Assembly (NCBI GenBank): GCA_022495995.1
Contig: JAFEMH010000738.1
Location: 431,001-495,000 of the forward strand
Length of the DNA stretch: 64,000 nt
From: Adenophora triphylla var. japonica
Lineage: Eukaryota > Streptophyta > Magnoliopsida > Asterales > Campanulaceae
Direction of reading: 5' to 3'
A model generated the notes under the pieces. The model was not told the origin of the DNA, did not search any database, and was given only the letters and a program-made list of their open reading frames with translations. Positions 1-10,773 of this stretch are shown here, one piece after another; the stretch's first letter is position 1; every line of letters starts with the position of its first letter. The translations under genes and the position numbers were made by a program.

Positions 1-255
1 CTAACATTTGAATTTTCATTTACTTTCAAATTGATGCAAGAGTTAAGGATAAACTTAGGCAATATATGTTTGTAGTTTGTGATTGTTTGCTACTCTATTT
101 GTTATTATTTGTGCATATTTAGCTTCTTTCACATTTTCAGTTTGATACTTCAATCTAACATTTTAATTTTCATATACTTTCAAGTTGATGCAAGAGTCAA
201 GAATAAATTTAGGCAATATCAATTTATAGTTTGTGATTGTTTGCTATTCTATTTT
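1..255. repeat. Imperfect tandem duplication, about 155-bp period
   Basis: The stretch at 1-105 (beginning CTAACATTTGAATTTTCAT) recurs at about 156-255 with scattered substitutions, including the shared GTTTGTGATTGTTTGCTA segment. It is AT-rich and non-coding. It lies upstream of the copia-1 gag exon and could be part of that element's leader or of unrelated flank. Confidence 0.7.
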
Positions 256-779
256 CATGAATTTTGAGATATTAGGAATTTTGAGACATTGGATACTTAT
301 AATGGTGTTTATCTTTTAATTTTCTTCACTTGACTACCCATGCATACTGTTCCCGTGTCATTGGCACGGGTCAGAGAGTACTAGTTTTAATTAATTAGGA
401 AGTAGCCACAGCATCTTTAATTAATTAAAACTATAAATTTTAGATTTAGGATCACAAATTTGGAATGAACATTAATTGTAATTAATCATATTTTATATAA
501 TAAATTTTATCCCACATGAATTTTTATTATATTATGTATGGTTAATTAGGGTAAAATATCAAACTATATTTTCTAATTTACCCACAGGGATTAGAAAAAG
601 GAACATAGTTTTGATGGTTTTATTATAAAGTTAAATGAATCTAATTGAATTAGAACTTTAGCCCACAGGCAAGTTTTATGTCACTAGGTTCATGTTTTGC
701 ATGTTTTTACATTGGTAGATCATGCTATATTTCACTAGCCTCAATATTAATAATATGAGCATTTACAATTAATTTGCAG
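256..779 (+). other. AT-rich leader, possible intron of copia-1 ending at an acceptor site
   Basis: There is no gene in this stretch. Its last bases, TTTGCAG at 773-779, form a good plant 3' splice site directly before open sequence that runs in frame into the copia-1 gag. The 3' LTR copy contains a short ATG exon and donor (6366-6377) whose phase matches. I infer that this stretch is the 3' part of an intron in the element's leader. The 5' LTR itself is not recognisable in the window. Confidence 0.45.
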
Positions 780-1627
780 CTATTCAATCTGTTGATTACC
801 CTGATATGAGATTTGATGTTCCCGAGCTTAAAGGGGATAACTACAAAGTGTGGAAGGAAAGAGTTCTCCTTCATTTAGGATGGTTGGACCTTGACTATGC
901 CATAAGGAAGAATGAACCCCCTCAAATTACTGAAACTAGCCTTTCGGATGCTGTTGATCTTTATGAAAAATGGGACCGATCTAATCGTCTCTGTGTGAGT
1001 TTCATAAAGACTAAGATCTCAGCTGGGATAAGGGGTTCAGTCGAGCATATCAAGAAGGTTCAAGAATTACTAAAGGATGTTGATGATCAGTTTGCCACTT
1101 CAGATAAGGCAATGGCAAGCACCCTGATCATGGAGTTTACATCCCTAAGGCTCAATAGCATTAAGGGTGTGCGTGATCATATCATTATAGCGGCTCAGCT
1201 AAAAGCATTAGAGGTTGAGATGTCGTAAGTCTTATTGGTTCATTATGCCATTTCCACCTTACCTCACCAGTATGGCCCATTCAAGATATCCTACAACACA
1301 CATAAGGATAAATGGACAATCAATGAATTGATGACCATGTGTGTTCAGGAAGAGGGCAGGCTGCTTATGGAGGCTAAGGAAAAGGAGAGTGTGAATTTTA
1401 CTACAGTTGGAAAGAACAAGAAGAATGGTCAAGCCAAGGACAAGGGAAAGGGAAAAATCCCTTCCAACAAGGACATTAAGAAGGATCCCGTGTGCTTCTT
1501 TTGCAAAAAGAAGGAACACATTAAGAAGGAATGTTCTAAGTTCAAGAATTGGCTTGATAAGAAAGGTACTCAACTTTCCTTTGTTTGTTATGAATCCAAT
1601 ATGACTATTGTAAATCATAATACATAG
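780..1627 (+). pseudogene. copia-1 Gag (UBN2-like) with zinc knuckle
   Basis: This is the capsid-like protein of copia-1. It starts at a candidate splice acceptor (779/780), and the first internal ATG is at 806. The N-terminal part (LKGDNYKVWKERVLLHLGW) is the usual copia gag start. A complete CCHC knuckle (CFFCKKKEHIKKEC, CX2CX4HX4C) lies near 1493-1534 and should bind the element's RNA. A TAA at 1226-1228 interrupts the frame after 140 codons and reading resumes in the same frame, so one stop splits an otherwise continuous gag. Another stop near 1627 separates it from the protease motif. Confidence 0.85.
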
Positions 1628-1858
1628 TGGATTGATTCGGGCTCTACAATTCACATTACCACTTCATTGCAGGGATTGCAAAACCTGCGAAAACCAGTGG
1701 GAAATGAATGCGGCGTCTATTCAGGAAATCAGATGCCTTCGTGTGTAGAGGCCGTTGGAATGTGCAATTTAGTTTTAAGTAGTGGTTTTCATTTAAGTTT
1801 GAAAAAGACCTTTTATATTCCCAGTTTTTCTAGGAATTTAATTTCCGTTTCTAGGCTT
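1628..1858 (+). pseudogene. copia-1 aspartic protease fragment
   Basis: Right after the gag stop the sequence encodes WIDSGSTIHIT, the DSG active-site motif of copia proteases that cleave the Gag-Pol polyprotein. The domain then runs through a region reading YIPSFSRNLISVSRLV, the conserved protease end. It is cut at 1859 by the insertion of a hAT-type element. The frame continues across the insertion at 2740 only if the inserted DNA and one TSD copy are removed. Confidence 0.8.
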
Positions 1859-1866
1859 GTATCAGA

Positions 1867-2731
1867 CAGGGTTGCACGATTCGTAGTTCTTCCGATTCGA
1901 ATTCGCGATTCGCTCAATTCATGGAATCCGATACGTAGAGTATTACAATTATTGCGATTCGCGAATTCGCAATATTAGTACGTTTGATTTAAATAAATAT
2001 TAAAAAATATAGAGGACATTAAATGGGCAGAAATTTGTATTTAATGGGCAGCATTCATTCATTGCAACAGAAATTTGTATTTAATGGGCAGAAATTTGTA
2101 TTTAATGGGCAACATTCATTCATTGCAACAATCAATAGTTAATGGTAGGGATGACCAAATCCGGTCCGGTTCCGGTTCCGGGCCTTGAACCGCCGGTTCC
2201 GGTTCGGCGAGGAGGTGAACCTTAACCGGCCCGCTTTTCTCACGGTTCCGGTTATCCGGTTCCGGTTTTCTCACGGTTTTGGTCCGGTTCCGGGCTTTTC
2301 CGGGCCGGTTCTATTGAAAAACAACAAATTTTCGTCCGGTTCCGGGCTTTTTCCGGTCCGGTTCACCATTTTGGTGAACCTTAACCGGCCCGCCTCCAAA
2401 CCGGTTCCGGTTACCCCGGTTCCGGTTTTCTCCCCGGTTCATGGCGGTTCCGGGCTTTTCCGGGCCGGTTCCGGTCCGGTTTTCCGGTTCCGGTCCGGTT
2501 CCGGTCCGGTTTGGCCATCCCTAGTTAATGGGTAGCATTCATTGCAACAATGCCTTTTCATTTCTAGAGGACATTAATTGCGAATTCAAAGAGGTTTTTC
2601 AAGGTATCGGAACACGAATCGAAGATTACGATTCGCGAATTCCAGCGTATCGATTCGGTATCGAATCGCGAATCGATACCTGCGAATCGATACGCGATTC
2701 GATGTCTACTCCAGAGTATCCTGCAACCCTG
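1867..2731. mobile_element. Non-autonomous hAT-type transposon, 865 bp, in copia-1
   Basis: The ends are inverted repeats: CAGGGTTGCACGAT at the left and the complement of CAGGGTTGCAGGAT at the right (13 of 14 match). An 8-bp direct repeat, GTATCAGA, flanks both sides (1859-1866 and 2732-2739), which is the target duplication length of hAT elements. There is no transposase. The interior holds subterminal repeats of GATTCGCGAATTC type and direct repeats built from TTTAATGGGCAGAAATTTGT and CATTCATTGCAACA (2020-2130). A second transposon (2146-2523) sits inside it. The open reading frame that crosses it by chance is not a gene. Confidence 0.9.
2146..2523. mobile_element. GGTTCCGG-rich hAT-type MITE, 378 bp, nested in another transposon
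   Basis: Terminal inverted repeats TAGGGATGACCAAA and TTTGGCCATCCCTA (13 of 14 complementary) bound the element. An 8-bp duplication, GTTAATGG, flanks it (2138-2145 and 2524-2531). Almost the whole interior is made of GGTTCCGG, CCGGTCCGGTT and related units in both orientations, so it is GC-rich in an AT-rich region and strongly self-complementary. It lies inside the 865-bp hAT element, which lies inside copia-1, giving three ordered insertions. The 116-codon ORF over it is a repeat artefact. Confidence 0.9.
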
Positions 2732-2739
2732 GTATCAGA

Positions 2740-4140
2740 TGGTTATTCCTTTAACTTTTCAGAAAATGATTTTGATTTAATTTTCAAATCTAATGTTATT
2801 GGAAATGGTATTTTGTCTAATGGTCTTTTTAACTTAAATTTGAAAAATGATGATGACCATTCATCTATGCACGTTCATATTGGTACCAAAAGATGTGTTA
2901 TGAATGACGATTCTTCTATGTTGTGGCACCGGAGATTGGGACATATCTCCATTAATAGAATTAAAAAGTTGGTAAACGATGGAGTACTTAGTACTTTAGA
3001 TTTTACAGACTTTGAGACGTGTATAGCCTGCATTAAGGGTAAGCAGACTGACATGTCAAATAAGCCAAAAACGGGTGTCAGAAGAAGCTCAGATTTATTG
3101 GAAATCATACATACAGATATTTGTAGTCCAGACATGGATGCATACTGTGACAAGTACTTTGTCTCATTCATAGATGATTACTCGCGATATATGTATCTCT
3201 ACCTGCTTAACAATAAGAATGAAGCACTTGATGCTTTTAAGGTGTTTAAAGCAGAAGTAGAGAAACAATGCGGCAAGCAAATTAAGATCGTGAGATCAGA
3301 TAGAGGTGTGGATAGTACTATGGTAGATATACTGAAAATGGACAAGCACCTGGTCCATTTGCGAGATTTCTTCGAGAGAATGGTATAGTTTCAGAATATA
3401 CCATGCCAGGTACTCCACAACAAAATGGAGTAGCTGAAAGAAGAAATCGAACATTGTTGGACATGGTGTGAAGCATGATTGAAAGCTCCAAACTTCCTCA
3501 ATCCTTGTGGAACGAAGCACTTAAGACGGCTACGTACATATTAAACCGAGTTCCAACCAAGGCTGTTCCAAAAACGCCTTTTGACATATTCAAAGGTTGG
3601 AAACCCAGTTTGCAACATGTACGTGTTTGGGGATGTCCGTCTGAAGTGAGAATATATAATCCACAAGAAAAGAAGTTGGACCCGAGGACCATAAGTGGAT
3701 ATTTTGTTAGATATGCCGAAAGGTCTAAGGGATATAGATTTTATTGTCCATCTCATAGCACTAGATTTGTGGAATCAAGAAATGCAAAATTTCTTGAGAA
3801 TGACTTGATTAGTGGGAGCGATCGATCCTTGGACATTGATCAAAGGAAAGATCATTCTGATGCTCAACGTACCACTTCAAGTTATGAACCGGTCATTATT
3901 GTTAACAACACTCCTCAAGAACAAACACGTGTTGAAGAACCAGTTCAAGAAGCACCACAAGCTGATCCTAATCCAATAGTAGATGAAGTTCAACAAATAC
4001 ATGAAAATGTTGAACCTGCTGAACAACATGATCCTGCTCCTCAGGATAATGTTGATCCAGCTTTAAGAAGATCTACGAGGGCAAGGAGGTCAGCAATTCC
4101 TAGTGACTATGTCGTGTATCTACAAGAGTGTGACTACAAT
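2740..4140 (+). pseudogene. copia-1 integrase region
   Basis: A GAG-pre-integrase motif (LWHRRLGHISINRIKKL, near 2920, followed by the zinc-binding CIACIKGKQ) is followed by the DDE core. The first Asp is in IHTDICSPD (near 3110), the second in VRSDRG (near 3290), and the Glu is in QNGVAERRNRT (near 3425). These residues carry out strand transfer of the cDNA into the genome. The segment between the second Asp and the Glu shifts frame near 3310-3390, and a TGA stands at about 3468-3470, so the enzyme is inactive. The C-terminal part with the HVRVWGC motif and a variable acidic linker continues to about 4140. Confidence 0.85.
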
Positions 4141-5722
4141 ATTGGAGCCGAAAATGATCCTGAAACGTTTTCACAAGCCATAAGTTCTAACGATTCAAGC
4201 TTATGGTACAATGCCATGAAAGATGAGATGGAATCTATGGCAACTAACAAAGTCTGGGATCTCGTCGAGTTGCCAAATGGTGTAAAAGCCATTGGATGTA
4301 AATGGGTCTTCAAAACAAAGAAAGACTCACAAGGCAACATCGAGAGACATAAGGCAAGACTTGTTGCCAAAGGATTCTCACAAAGAGAAGGAATCGATTA
4401 CACGGAAACCTTTTCCCCTGTATCTAAGAAAGATTCCCTTCGAGTAATTATGGCATTGGTAGCCCATTTTGATTTAGAGCTACATCAAATGGACGTGAAG
4501 ATGGCTTTCCTTAATGGTGATCTAGAGGAAGAAGTTTATATGAAACAATCCGAAGGATTCTCCTCTAGTAGTGGTGAGCATTTGGTATGTAAGCTTAATA
4601 AATCTATATATGGACTGAAATAAGCTTCCCGCCAATGGTATAGAAAATTCCATAACGTCATCACTTCATTTGGATTTGAAGAGAACGCTATGGATCAATG
4701 CATATACCTCAAGGTTAGTGGGAGCAAGATTTGTTTCCTTGTGTTATATGTGGATGATATTTTGCTTGCAACCAATGATAAAGGATTGCTATACGATGTG
4801 AAACAATTTCTCTCGAAAAACTTTGATATGAAGGATATGGGAGAGGCATCTTATGTCATTGGCATTAAGATCTATAGAGACAGATCTCGAGGCATATTAG
4901 GTTTGTCTCAAGAGACCTATATCAACAAAGTTTTAGAGAGATTTCGGATGAAGGATTGTTCACCTAGTGTAGCACCCATTGTGAAGGGTGACAAGTTTAT
5001 CCTGGACCAGTGCCCCAAGAATGAGCTCGAAAGGGAACGAATGAAAGATATTCCATATGCTTCAGCTGTTGGATGCCTTATGTATGCTCAGGTTTGCACA
5101 AGACCTGACATTGCATTTGTTGTTGGGATGCTTGGGAGATATCAGAGCAGGAATTGACCACTGGAGAGCTGCAAAGAAGGTCATGAGATACCTTCAAGGA
5201 ACGAAGGGTTACATGCTCATGTATAGACGGACCGATAATTTGGAGGTGATTGGCTACTCCGATTCAGATTTTGCTGGCTGTGTTGACTCTCGCAAATCAA
5301 CATCCGCGTATGTTTTCATGTTAGCCAGTGGAGCTATATCTTGGAGAAGCGTGAAGCAGTCCTTGACTGCTACTTCCACCATGGAGGCCGAGTTCGTGTC
5401 GTGTTTTGAGGCTACCTCACACGGTGTGTGATTGAAGAGTTTCATGTCCGGGCTTAGAATCATTGATTCAGTTTCTAAGCCATTGAAATTGTATTGTGAC
5501 AACTCAGCTGCTATTTTTATGGCTAAGAACAACAAAAGTGGTAGTCGAAGTAAGCATATCGACATTAAGTACTTAGCCATTAGAGAACGTGTTAAGGAAA
5601 GTAAAGTGGTCATTGAGCACGTTAGCACTGAGTTGATGATTGCCGATCCTTTGACTAAAGGCATGCCACCAAAGGGGTTTAAGGATCATGTAAAAAGAAT
5701 GGGACTTGGTTCCATAATGTGA
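4141..5722 (+). pseudogene. copia-1 reverse transcriptase and RNase H
   Basis: RT hallmarks are present: KWVFKTKKDSQGNIERHKAR, QMDVKMAFLNGDL and the catalytic LYVDDILLA (near 4745). RNase H follows with its acidic residues in GYSDSDFAG (near 5250), TMEAEFVS (near 5380) and LYCDNSAA (near 5490), and ends with the usual DPLTKGM at about 5670. It would copy the genomic RNA into DNA and remove RNA from the hybrid. Breaks are TAA at 4621 (expected Gln in YGLKQ), a frame change near 5150, and TGA near 5430 (expected Trp). Confidence 0.9.
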
Positions 5723-5991
5723 TATTTCATTGTACGTACGCTATTTGAATGAAACTCTTATGATGTTTGATTTTTCTCATACGGTTTTGTGCACATATTA
5801 TTTGTTATAAGAGAAAACATCATTTATGGACCCATAATAAACATGTGGTTTATTCATGAGTTAAGGGCTATTGTTGAGGAGCTTAATGTATTGTAATACA
5901 TGGAAGATAATACTCGCCACAAGAGGACCTATCGCCATGATTCATATATTAATTTTTGACATGTTGAGGTTAAATGGACCAAGTGGGAGAA

Positions 5992-6458
5992 TGTAAGGAT
6001 TTCTCCCGTAACTATAGGGATCTTCAATATTCCCGTTCATGATTTAGGGATTTGATTTCATTGAAATCCTTTCCTTATTGTATATGGGAAATTGATTTCT
6101 GAATGTGGTCCATTTCTATGTACATATTCAGCCCAAATTGAGATAATTTCTCTCAATCAAGAGAGAATTTCTCTAAATCAAATATTGTGTCCGTGAACTT
6201 TGTGATGGACAAAGAGCTATAAATAGGACACAATGCTCTTCATCTTGGGTCACCAAACCTACTCTCACCTTCAGAAATATAGTACCATCACCATAGGAAG
6301 AGTTAAGGTTTAGAAACCCAAAGGTGTCCTCGGCGCCGGTCGATCGAAGCCGATTCCGCATAGCAATGGCTGGAGGTATGATTCCTATATAGCTTCCGCT
6401 GATTATCTATGACATGTTCATGCTATTAGATTATGTTTAGGCTGAAAATAATCTAACA
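5992..6458 (+). repeat. Candidate 3' LTR of copia-1, 467 bp
   Basis: It begins TGTAAGGATTTCTCCC directly after a purine-rich tract and ends AATCTAACA, giving the TG...CA form with short inverted ends (TGTAAGGA and TCTAACA). A TATA box lies at 6218-6225. Near its right part it contains an ATG followed by a splice donor (6366-6377). No second copy is in the window, so the right boundary is inferred from the CA dinucleotide only. Confidence 0.65.
6218..6225 (+). promoter_or_regulatory. TATA box in the copia-1 LTR
   Basis: TATAAATA lies about 140 bases upstream of the LTR's ATG exon, in the position expected for the U3 promoter of a plant copia element. Confidence 0.6.
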
Positions 6459-6511
6459 GGTAAATCATGTGCAATTGATTGGATCCCTTGATGAATGCTT
6501 TGATCAGTAAT

Positions 6512-7275
6512 TGATGCTACCATGGAAAATGGTGTTGATCAGGAGTTGAATCTTCAACTGCTTCACAGGATACTCCGGCTAATCTCCTTGGGATGGCTCG
6601 CTATGAGACCTACACACACAAGCAACAATGAGCTAAACCGGGGGTGACTCCGGTGAAACCCCTCCGGCGTGAGAATCGCTTTCGCCCGTATTTAAGAAGA
6701 GTTCTATATTGTAATGGAGAAGAGACAGTTTTTAGAGAGAGAGAGTAGACTTACATAATAAGGCTGAATTTCTCATACTTATACTACCACACAATCATGG
6801 GCCATACCTACTAGGACACGTGTCAATCATCCATGCTGTGTCAGTCAACTACCCTTAGAGTTAGTAAAAAGTACAATCATTCCCATCATGTTACACTGTT
6901 ATACGTTATGGGGGGTGGGTACCACGTGTCAGTAGACCCCAAGGTTGTACCATCAGGCACTTTTGTCGCTAGGCGACAAACTCTTTATTGCGGCAAAGCA
7001 TACCCAGTTATTTGTCACAAGTTGTCCCCTTTTGCACCTTAAAAATATGGGGACGAATTCATATTCTCGCCAGTTGCTCTTCTCGCCTTCATTCTTCTTC
7101 CTCTATACGTCGCACATTTGTCGCATGTTACGCTATCTCGATCTTTTGGGCCGATGTATTGATTATCGCTTAATTGCCACTTAATTTTACGTTTATTACC
7201 TATCTTACTTGGCCTATCGGTTTTATCGAACCTTCCTAACTGTTTAGGCCCAACCCATTTATGATAATCATTTCA
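6512..7275 (-). repeat. 3' LTR of the Tat-type element, 764 bp
   Basis: It is nearly identical to 18905-19667. On the minus strand it is preceded by the G-rich polypurine-like tract AATTGGGGGCTAC (7276-7288). It carries GAGAGAGAGAG and ACACACAAGCAAC runs. It differs from the other copy mainly in two short blocks, near 6672-6690 and 6837-6852. The short ORFs in it have no recognisable product. Confidence 0.93.
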
Positions 7276-7510
7276 GTAGCCCCCAATTTCAAGACCTGGA
7301 TCATTTATGTTCCAGGCGAGAAATTTACATTGCCTATTACTTCCCGCCCGCGGGTAACCACCCCGCAAGGCGTTATTCAACGACGTCATCCAAGGGACAC
7401 GTGGCACACTCCTAGGTCCTTCCACTGACTGACGGTTGGTGTGACGTGACATATGAAAAGACTTTTTGAATTTTGAAATCATTTAATGGGGGGAATTTCA
7501 AAATTTTGGG

Positions 7511-7566
7511 GGCCAATTAAAGTTTCTATTCCCCCAAACACCGTTTCAAATTCCCCTAATATAAAT
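7511..7566 (+). promoter_or_regulatory. Internal plus-strand promoter of the Tat accessory gene
   Basis: A CCAAT motif (GGCCAATTAA, 7511-7520) is followed by TATAAAT at 7560-7566. About 30 bases downstream starts a pyrimidine-rich leader (CTTCACTTTTTTCCACCC) typical of plant 5' UTRs. It lies outside the LTR and faces opposite to the element's own transcription. Confidence 0.55.
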
Positions 7567-7907
7567 GACCTCCCTCCTCCTACCTTCACTTTTTTCCACC
7601 CTCTTCATCTCTAAGCTCTAAAGCGATTTCCGGCAACCGTTGAACTTTTCCGGCGACCCTTCTTCCAGCGTGCTCTAGCCTCCCTCTGACTGAAACCTAG
7701 TCCTCCTTTGTACTTCACTCATAAAAACTTGTTTTCATACCTATCTCCCTCTTGAATCAACCTGGAAAACCAATTCTTCGGTAGTTCATTGGAAATTCCG
7801 GCCAACCTTCGCTCAATCTTCAACTTTCTCAACGACCCTTCGTATTTTCCAGGTAATTACTTGGATCCCTACTTTTTCCTTATTTTCTTTAAATTTTGTT
7901 AGTCGCC

Positions 7908-10773
7908 ATGGCTAGGTTTAAAAATTGCCTTAGACAAATTAGATATGGCCAGTGTCAAAGGTCTGGGGGTATTTATTACTTGACTAGAGGGATCTGGGCA
8001 AGAATCCCGCGAGATGACTTAGTAAATTGCCTAAGAATTAATAGGGTAGATCCCGCCATAATTGATGCCGTAGAAGTTAGGGGTAAATGTTTTCTTCATT
8101 TTTCAGCCCCCATGTCCAAGACATTTTTCACTTCCCGCGAACTTTGCGAACACCTATGTCGCTTATATGGTCCTCCCACATATTCTGATAGCTCTGACAC
8201 TGACTTTCTCGCTGCGAGATCTTTAGTTAAGAGGTCTCGTTATAAACAAATTGTTTCTTCTTCTCGATTCGGGCGAGATGTCAAACTTGGGAGCCCCGGC
8301 GCTTCTACCTCAACCAACAGGAATAACCCTTCCACTTCAAATGTGAGCGAGATCTCGACACTTCTCAAGATCCCCACATAACTCCCTATCACACCAAGTA
8401 CAATATCAATCACCTAGACTACCACATTGCCGCCTATGATGGCGAGATGGCCCTTTCTGTTATTAGGCATAGACAAGATGGCGTCGTGGTTTTCCCGTCC
8501 CCAATCGGATGCCTGACTTAGGATCCCCATAGATCCCTTCATCTCACTTGTCCTTTTCAAAGCTCAAAGTGCAATAGCCGAACTTCACCCAAATGCAATT
8601 AGAGTGTTGACTTGTTTTATCACTATTTGTCGCGCCCGAACCCACTACTCATCTCGCTCATGGATCTATTTATCAAGCTACCAACAAAAGGACAAAGAAA
8701 AACCCAAGAGCTTCGCATGTCGCTTAAATACAAAAAACCCAAGATCCTCACTCCCCTTCCTTCTAAAGTTCATAATTGGCAGAACGACCCATTGTTCATA
8801 GTTTCTCGCATTGGTTGGGCTCTTCCCTCAGACTTGAAAGGGATTCATCCAAAGGTTGATAAAAAATGGTCCCTAGATGAAGACGAGAAACGCTTGAAAG
8901 CCACCATGGTCCGCCTTCTCGCCGAGGCTAACACCACAGACCCTTCCCCTGCCCTATTCTCCATTCAACAAATTCTTGCAGATCAATCTCTCCTCAGTCA
9001 AGTGGGACTCTCCTTTGACTTCCCGCCAATTCCTCCACGAGTGGCCATCGTCTTCCCAGAATCTTGGCCAGGATGGGAACGTCATTCAGGAGATAAATTT
9101 GGTACAGATTGCACCATTTGCGGGAATGGCCAAAACATGTGTCCCGCAATGCGACAAGTGCAACGTATGGTTTCCCTTGTTTTTATTTGTTTATTCATTA
9201 CAAGTTTTATTATCGCTTATATATTTCCCGCTTTTCGCAGTACATAGGACGATGGATATGAACCAAAAAAGACTTGCTCAGGGAATGTCCGAGCAACAAG
9301 CCAAGCGTCTGGCTCTAGCTCGAAATGCGAGCTTAAAGTCCCAAACTGCTGATCTTACTATCCCGATTGCGAGAACCGGCGAAGATGAAAAAATTGCGAG
9401 TGAAACATCCCGCAAGAGGGCCCCTGCAAACACTTCCCGCCCCCAAAAATGGCAACGTAAGGCCGCCTCTGTCCCCGCTTCTGAAGAACAAGTAGAGACA
9501 CTCCACTTGGTGGATGAAGAAGAAGAAGAAGAAATAGAAGAAATAGAAGAAGGAGAAGAAGATGATCTCCCTAATGAAATGGAAGGTGATGCTCCCCTTG
9601 AACAACCAGGGGTTGAGAATGAGGGGATTCATACAGATATCCCTGCGAGATCTGCCACTCCGCCTTCCTCAGCTCAACCACATGATGCAGCCCCCAACAC
9701 TTCTCCCATCAACCCCTCATCCTCTCGCTCTGTTCCCCGTCGCCGCGCCAGCTGGTTAGAAGAGGGATTCCAGATTCCTGAAGATGAACCAGGCATGGTG
9801 GCTCTTTGCCGGGAAGCGAATGCCATCCCCAAGCTGAAGGGATTAATCACTGAGCAGTTGGATACTGTTTCCTGCTTGTTGGGTTCCACTGCCCTCAAAA
9901 GGGCAAGTGATGCTGACCAAGTGGCCTACGTAGAAAAGGAGAATCCCGCCCACTCAGCCTACCATGCGGGAATTCAACTTTCCTTGGTAAGTCGCACTAT
10001 CTTTCCTATTACTCATTCGAATTTTTCACTTTACATTTTCCTTAACATTTTATTGTCGCATTACTTTTCGCAGGCTAGCAGTACTCTCTTGGGTTTGAGC
10101 AACAAATGCATCAAACTTGAACAAGAGCTTACTGAGGCTGAGCGCGAGCGGAATGTGTATAGGCGGAAAGTGTCCAGGCGGGATATCTCTATCCAGGAAC
10201 TCAAGGACCTTAAGGACAAAGCAGATGCTGATGTCGCGACGGGAAAAACCCTTTTGGAAGGGTTGGAACGAAAGAACAAGGAGGCGGAGGAGAAACTGGC
10301 CAGCCTTGTCGCCGAGAACGAGAAGCTTAAAGCTGATGCGGCCAAACTTGCTGACCTTGAAGCCGAGAACCAACGTCTCAGAGACGAAGATTTTGTCAAG
10401 GCCAATCAAGTCAGCAAGCTTAGGGAAGATTTAAAATCGGAAAAGTCTAAATCTGAAACGGCTGAAATGGATGCATTCGATAATGCCATCCTTCACACCT
10501 TGAGGACTATTGCCGCGGAAGCCAATCCCGCCATAACCCCAGCCATGTTAGCAAGATGGGGCTCTGAGACTATCTTCAGTGAGAAAAGCCGCAAAGGACA
10601 TCCCCCCGGTGCCCTTCAAAGAAGAGCTAGCCCAACTTGCCGCGTAAGATGCGCTTCTTGGCAAAGCGGCTTGGCCTGTTCCTGAGACCCGCAGCGACAA
10701 TATCGTTCCCGCCCTTTTCGACCTCATGCAAAAGAACAAAGATGCTCTCAATGCTGCCTACAATGCCCAGTGA
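7908..10773 (+). pseudogene. Antisense accessory gene of the Tat-type element, spliced, Transposase_28-like with coiled coil
   Basis: The likely start is the ATG at 7908 (context GTCGCCATGG), after a possible 5' UTR intron (7853-7902). The N-terminal part (7908-8381) is followed by a frame change near 8350. The segment around 8570-8830 (AELHPNAIRVLTCFITIC, then KVHNWQNDPLFIVSRIGW) resembles the region Pfam calls putative gypsy-type transposon (Transposase_28); this is my recognition, not a search. A 76-nt intron (9165-9240, GT...CGCAG) must be removed to join the upstream frame to the downstream one. A second intron-like segment (9987-10073, 87 nt) keeps frame. The downstream part has a Glu-rich acidic stretch (near 9515-9560) and a long charged coiled coil (10085-10450). 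A frameshift near 10590 and a TAA near 10645 precede the end at 10773. Function is unknown. Confidence 0.7.

Larger units (their letters stand above)
780..6458 (+). mobile_element. Ty1/copia LTR retrotransposon (copia-1), decayed, 5' LTR not seen
   Basis: The domain order is gag, protease, integrase, reverse transcriptase, RNase H, which is the copia order with integrase before RT. A 3' LTR candidate follows at 5992-6458, preceded by the purine tract AAGTGGGAGAA. The body is interrupted at 1867-2731 by a hAT-type element. Coding is broken by several stops, several of which look like C-to-T or G-to-A changes (for example CAA to TAA at 4621 and TGG to TGA near 5430), and by frame changes near 3330 and 5150. 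A 5' LTR and TSD could not be found, so the element may begin left of the window. Confidence 0.9.

Noticed and set aside
2185..3388. ORFs across the hAT elements in copia-1 (116 and 286 codons), one running into the integrase
   Set aside because: The inserted DNA is bounded by exact 8-bp duplications. The frame crosses it by chance, and only the part after 2740 is copia coding.
6833..7184. Short ORFs repeated at 19228-19576
   Set aside because: They lie in the two LTRs of the Tat-type element and have no recognisable product.
10050..10409. Minus-strand ORFs of 114-119 codons rich in Ser and Leu
   Set aside because: They are shadows of the plus-strand coiled-coil coding region.
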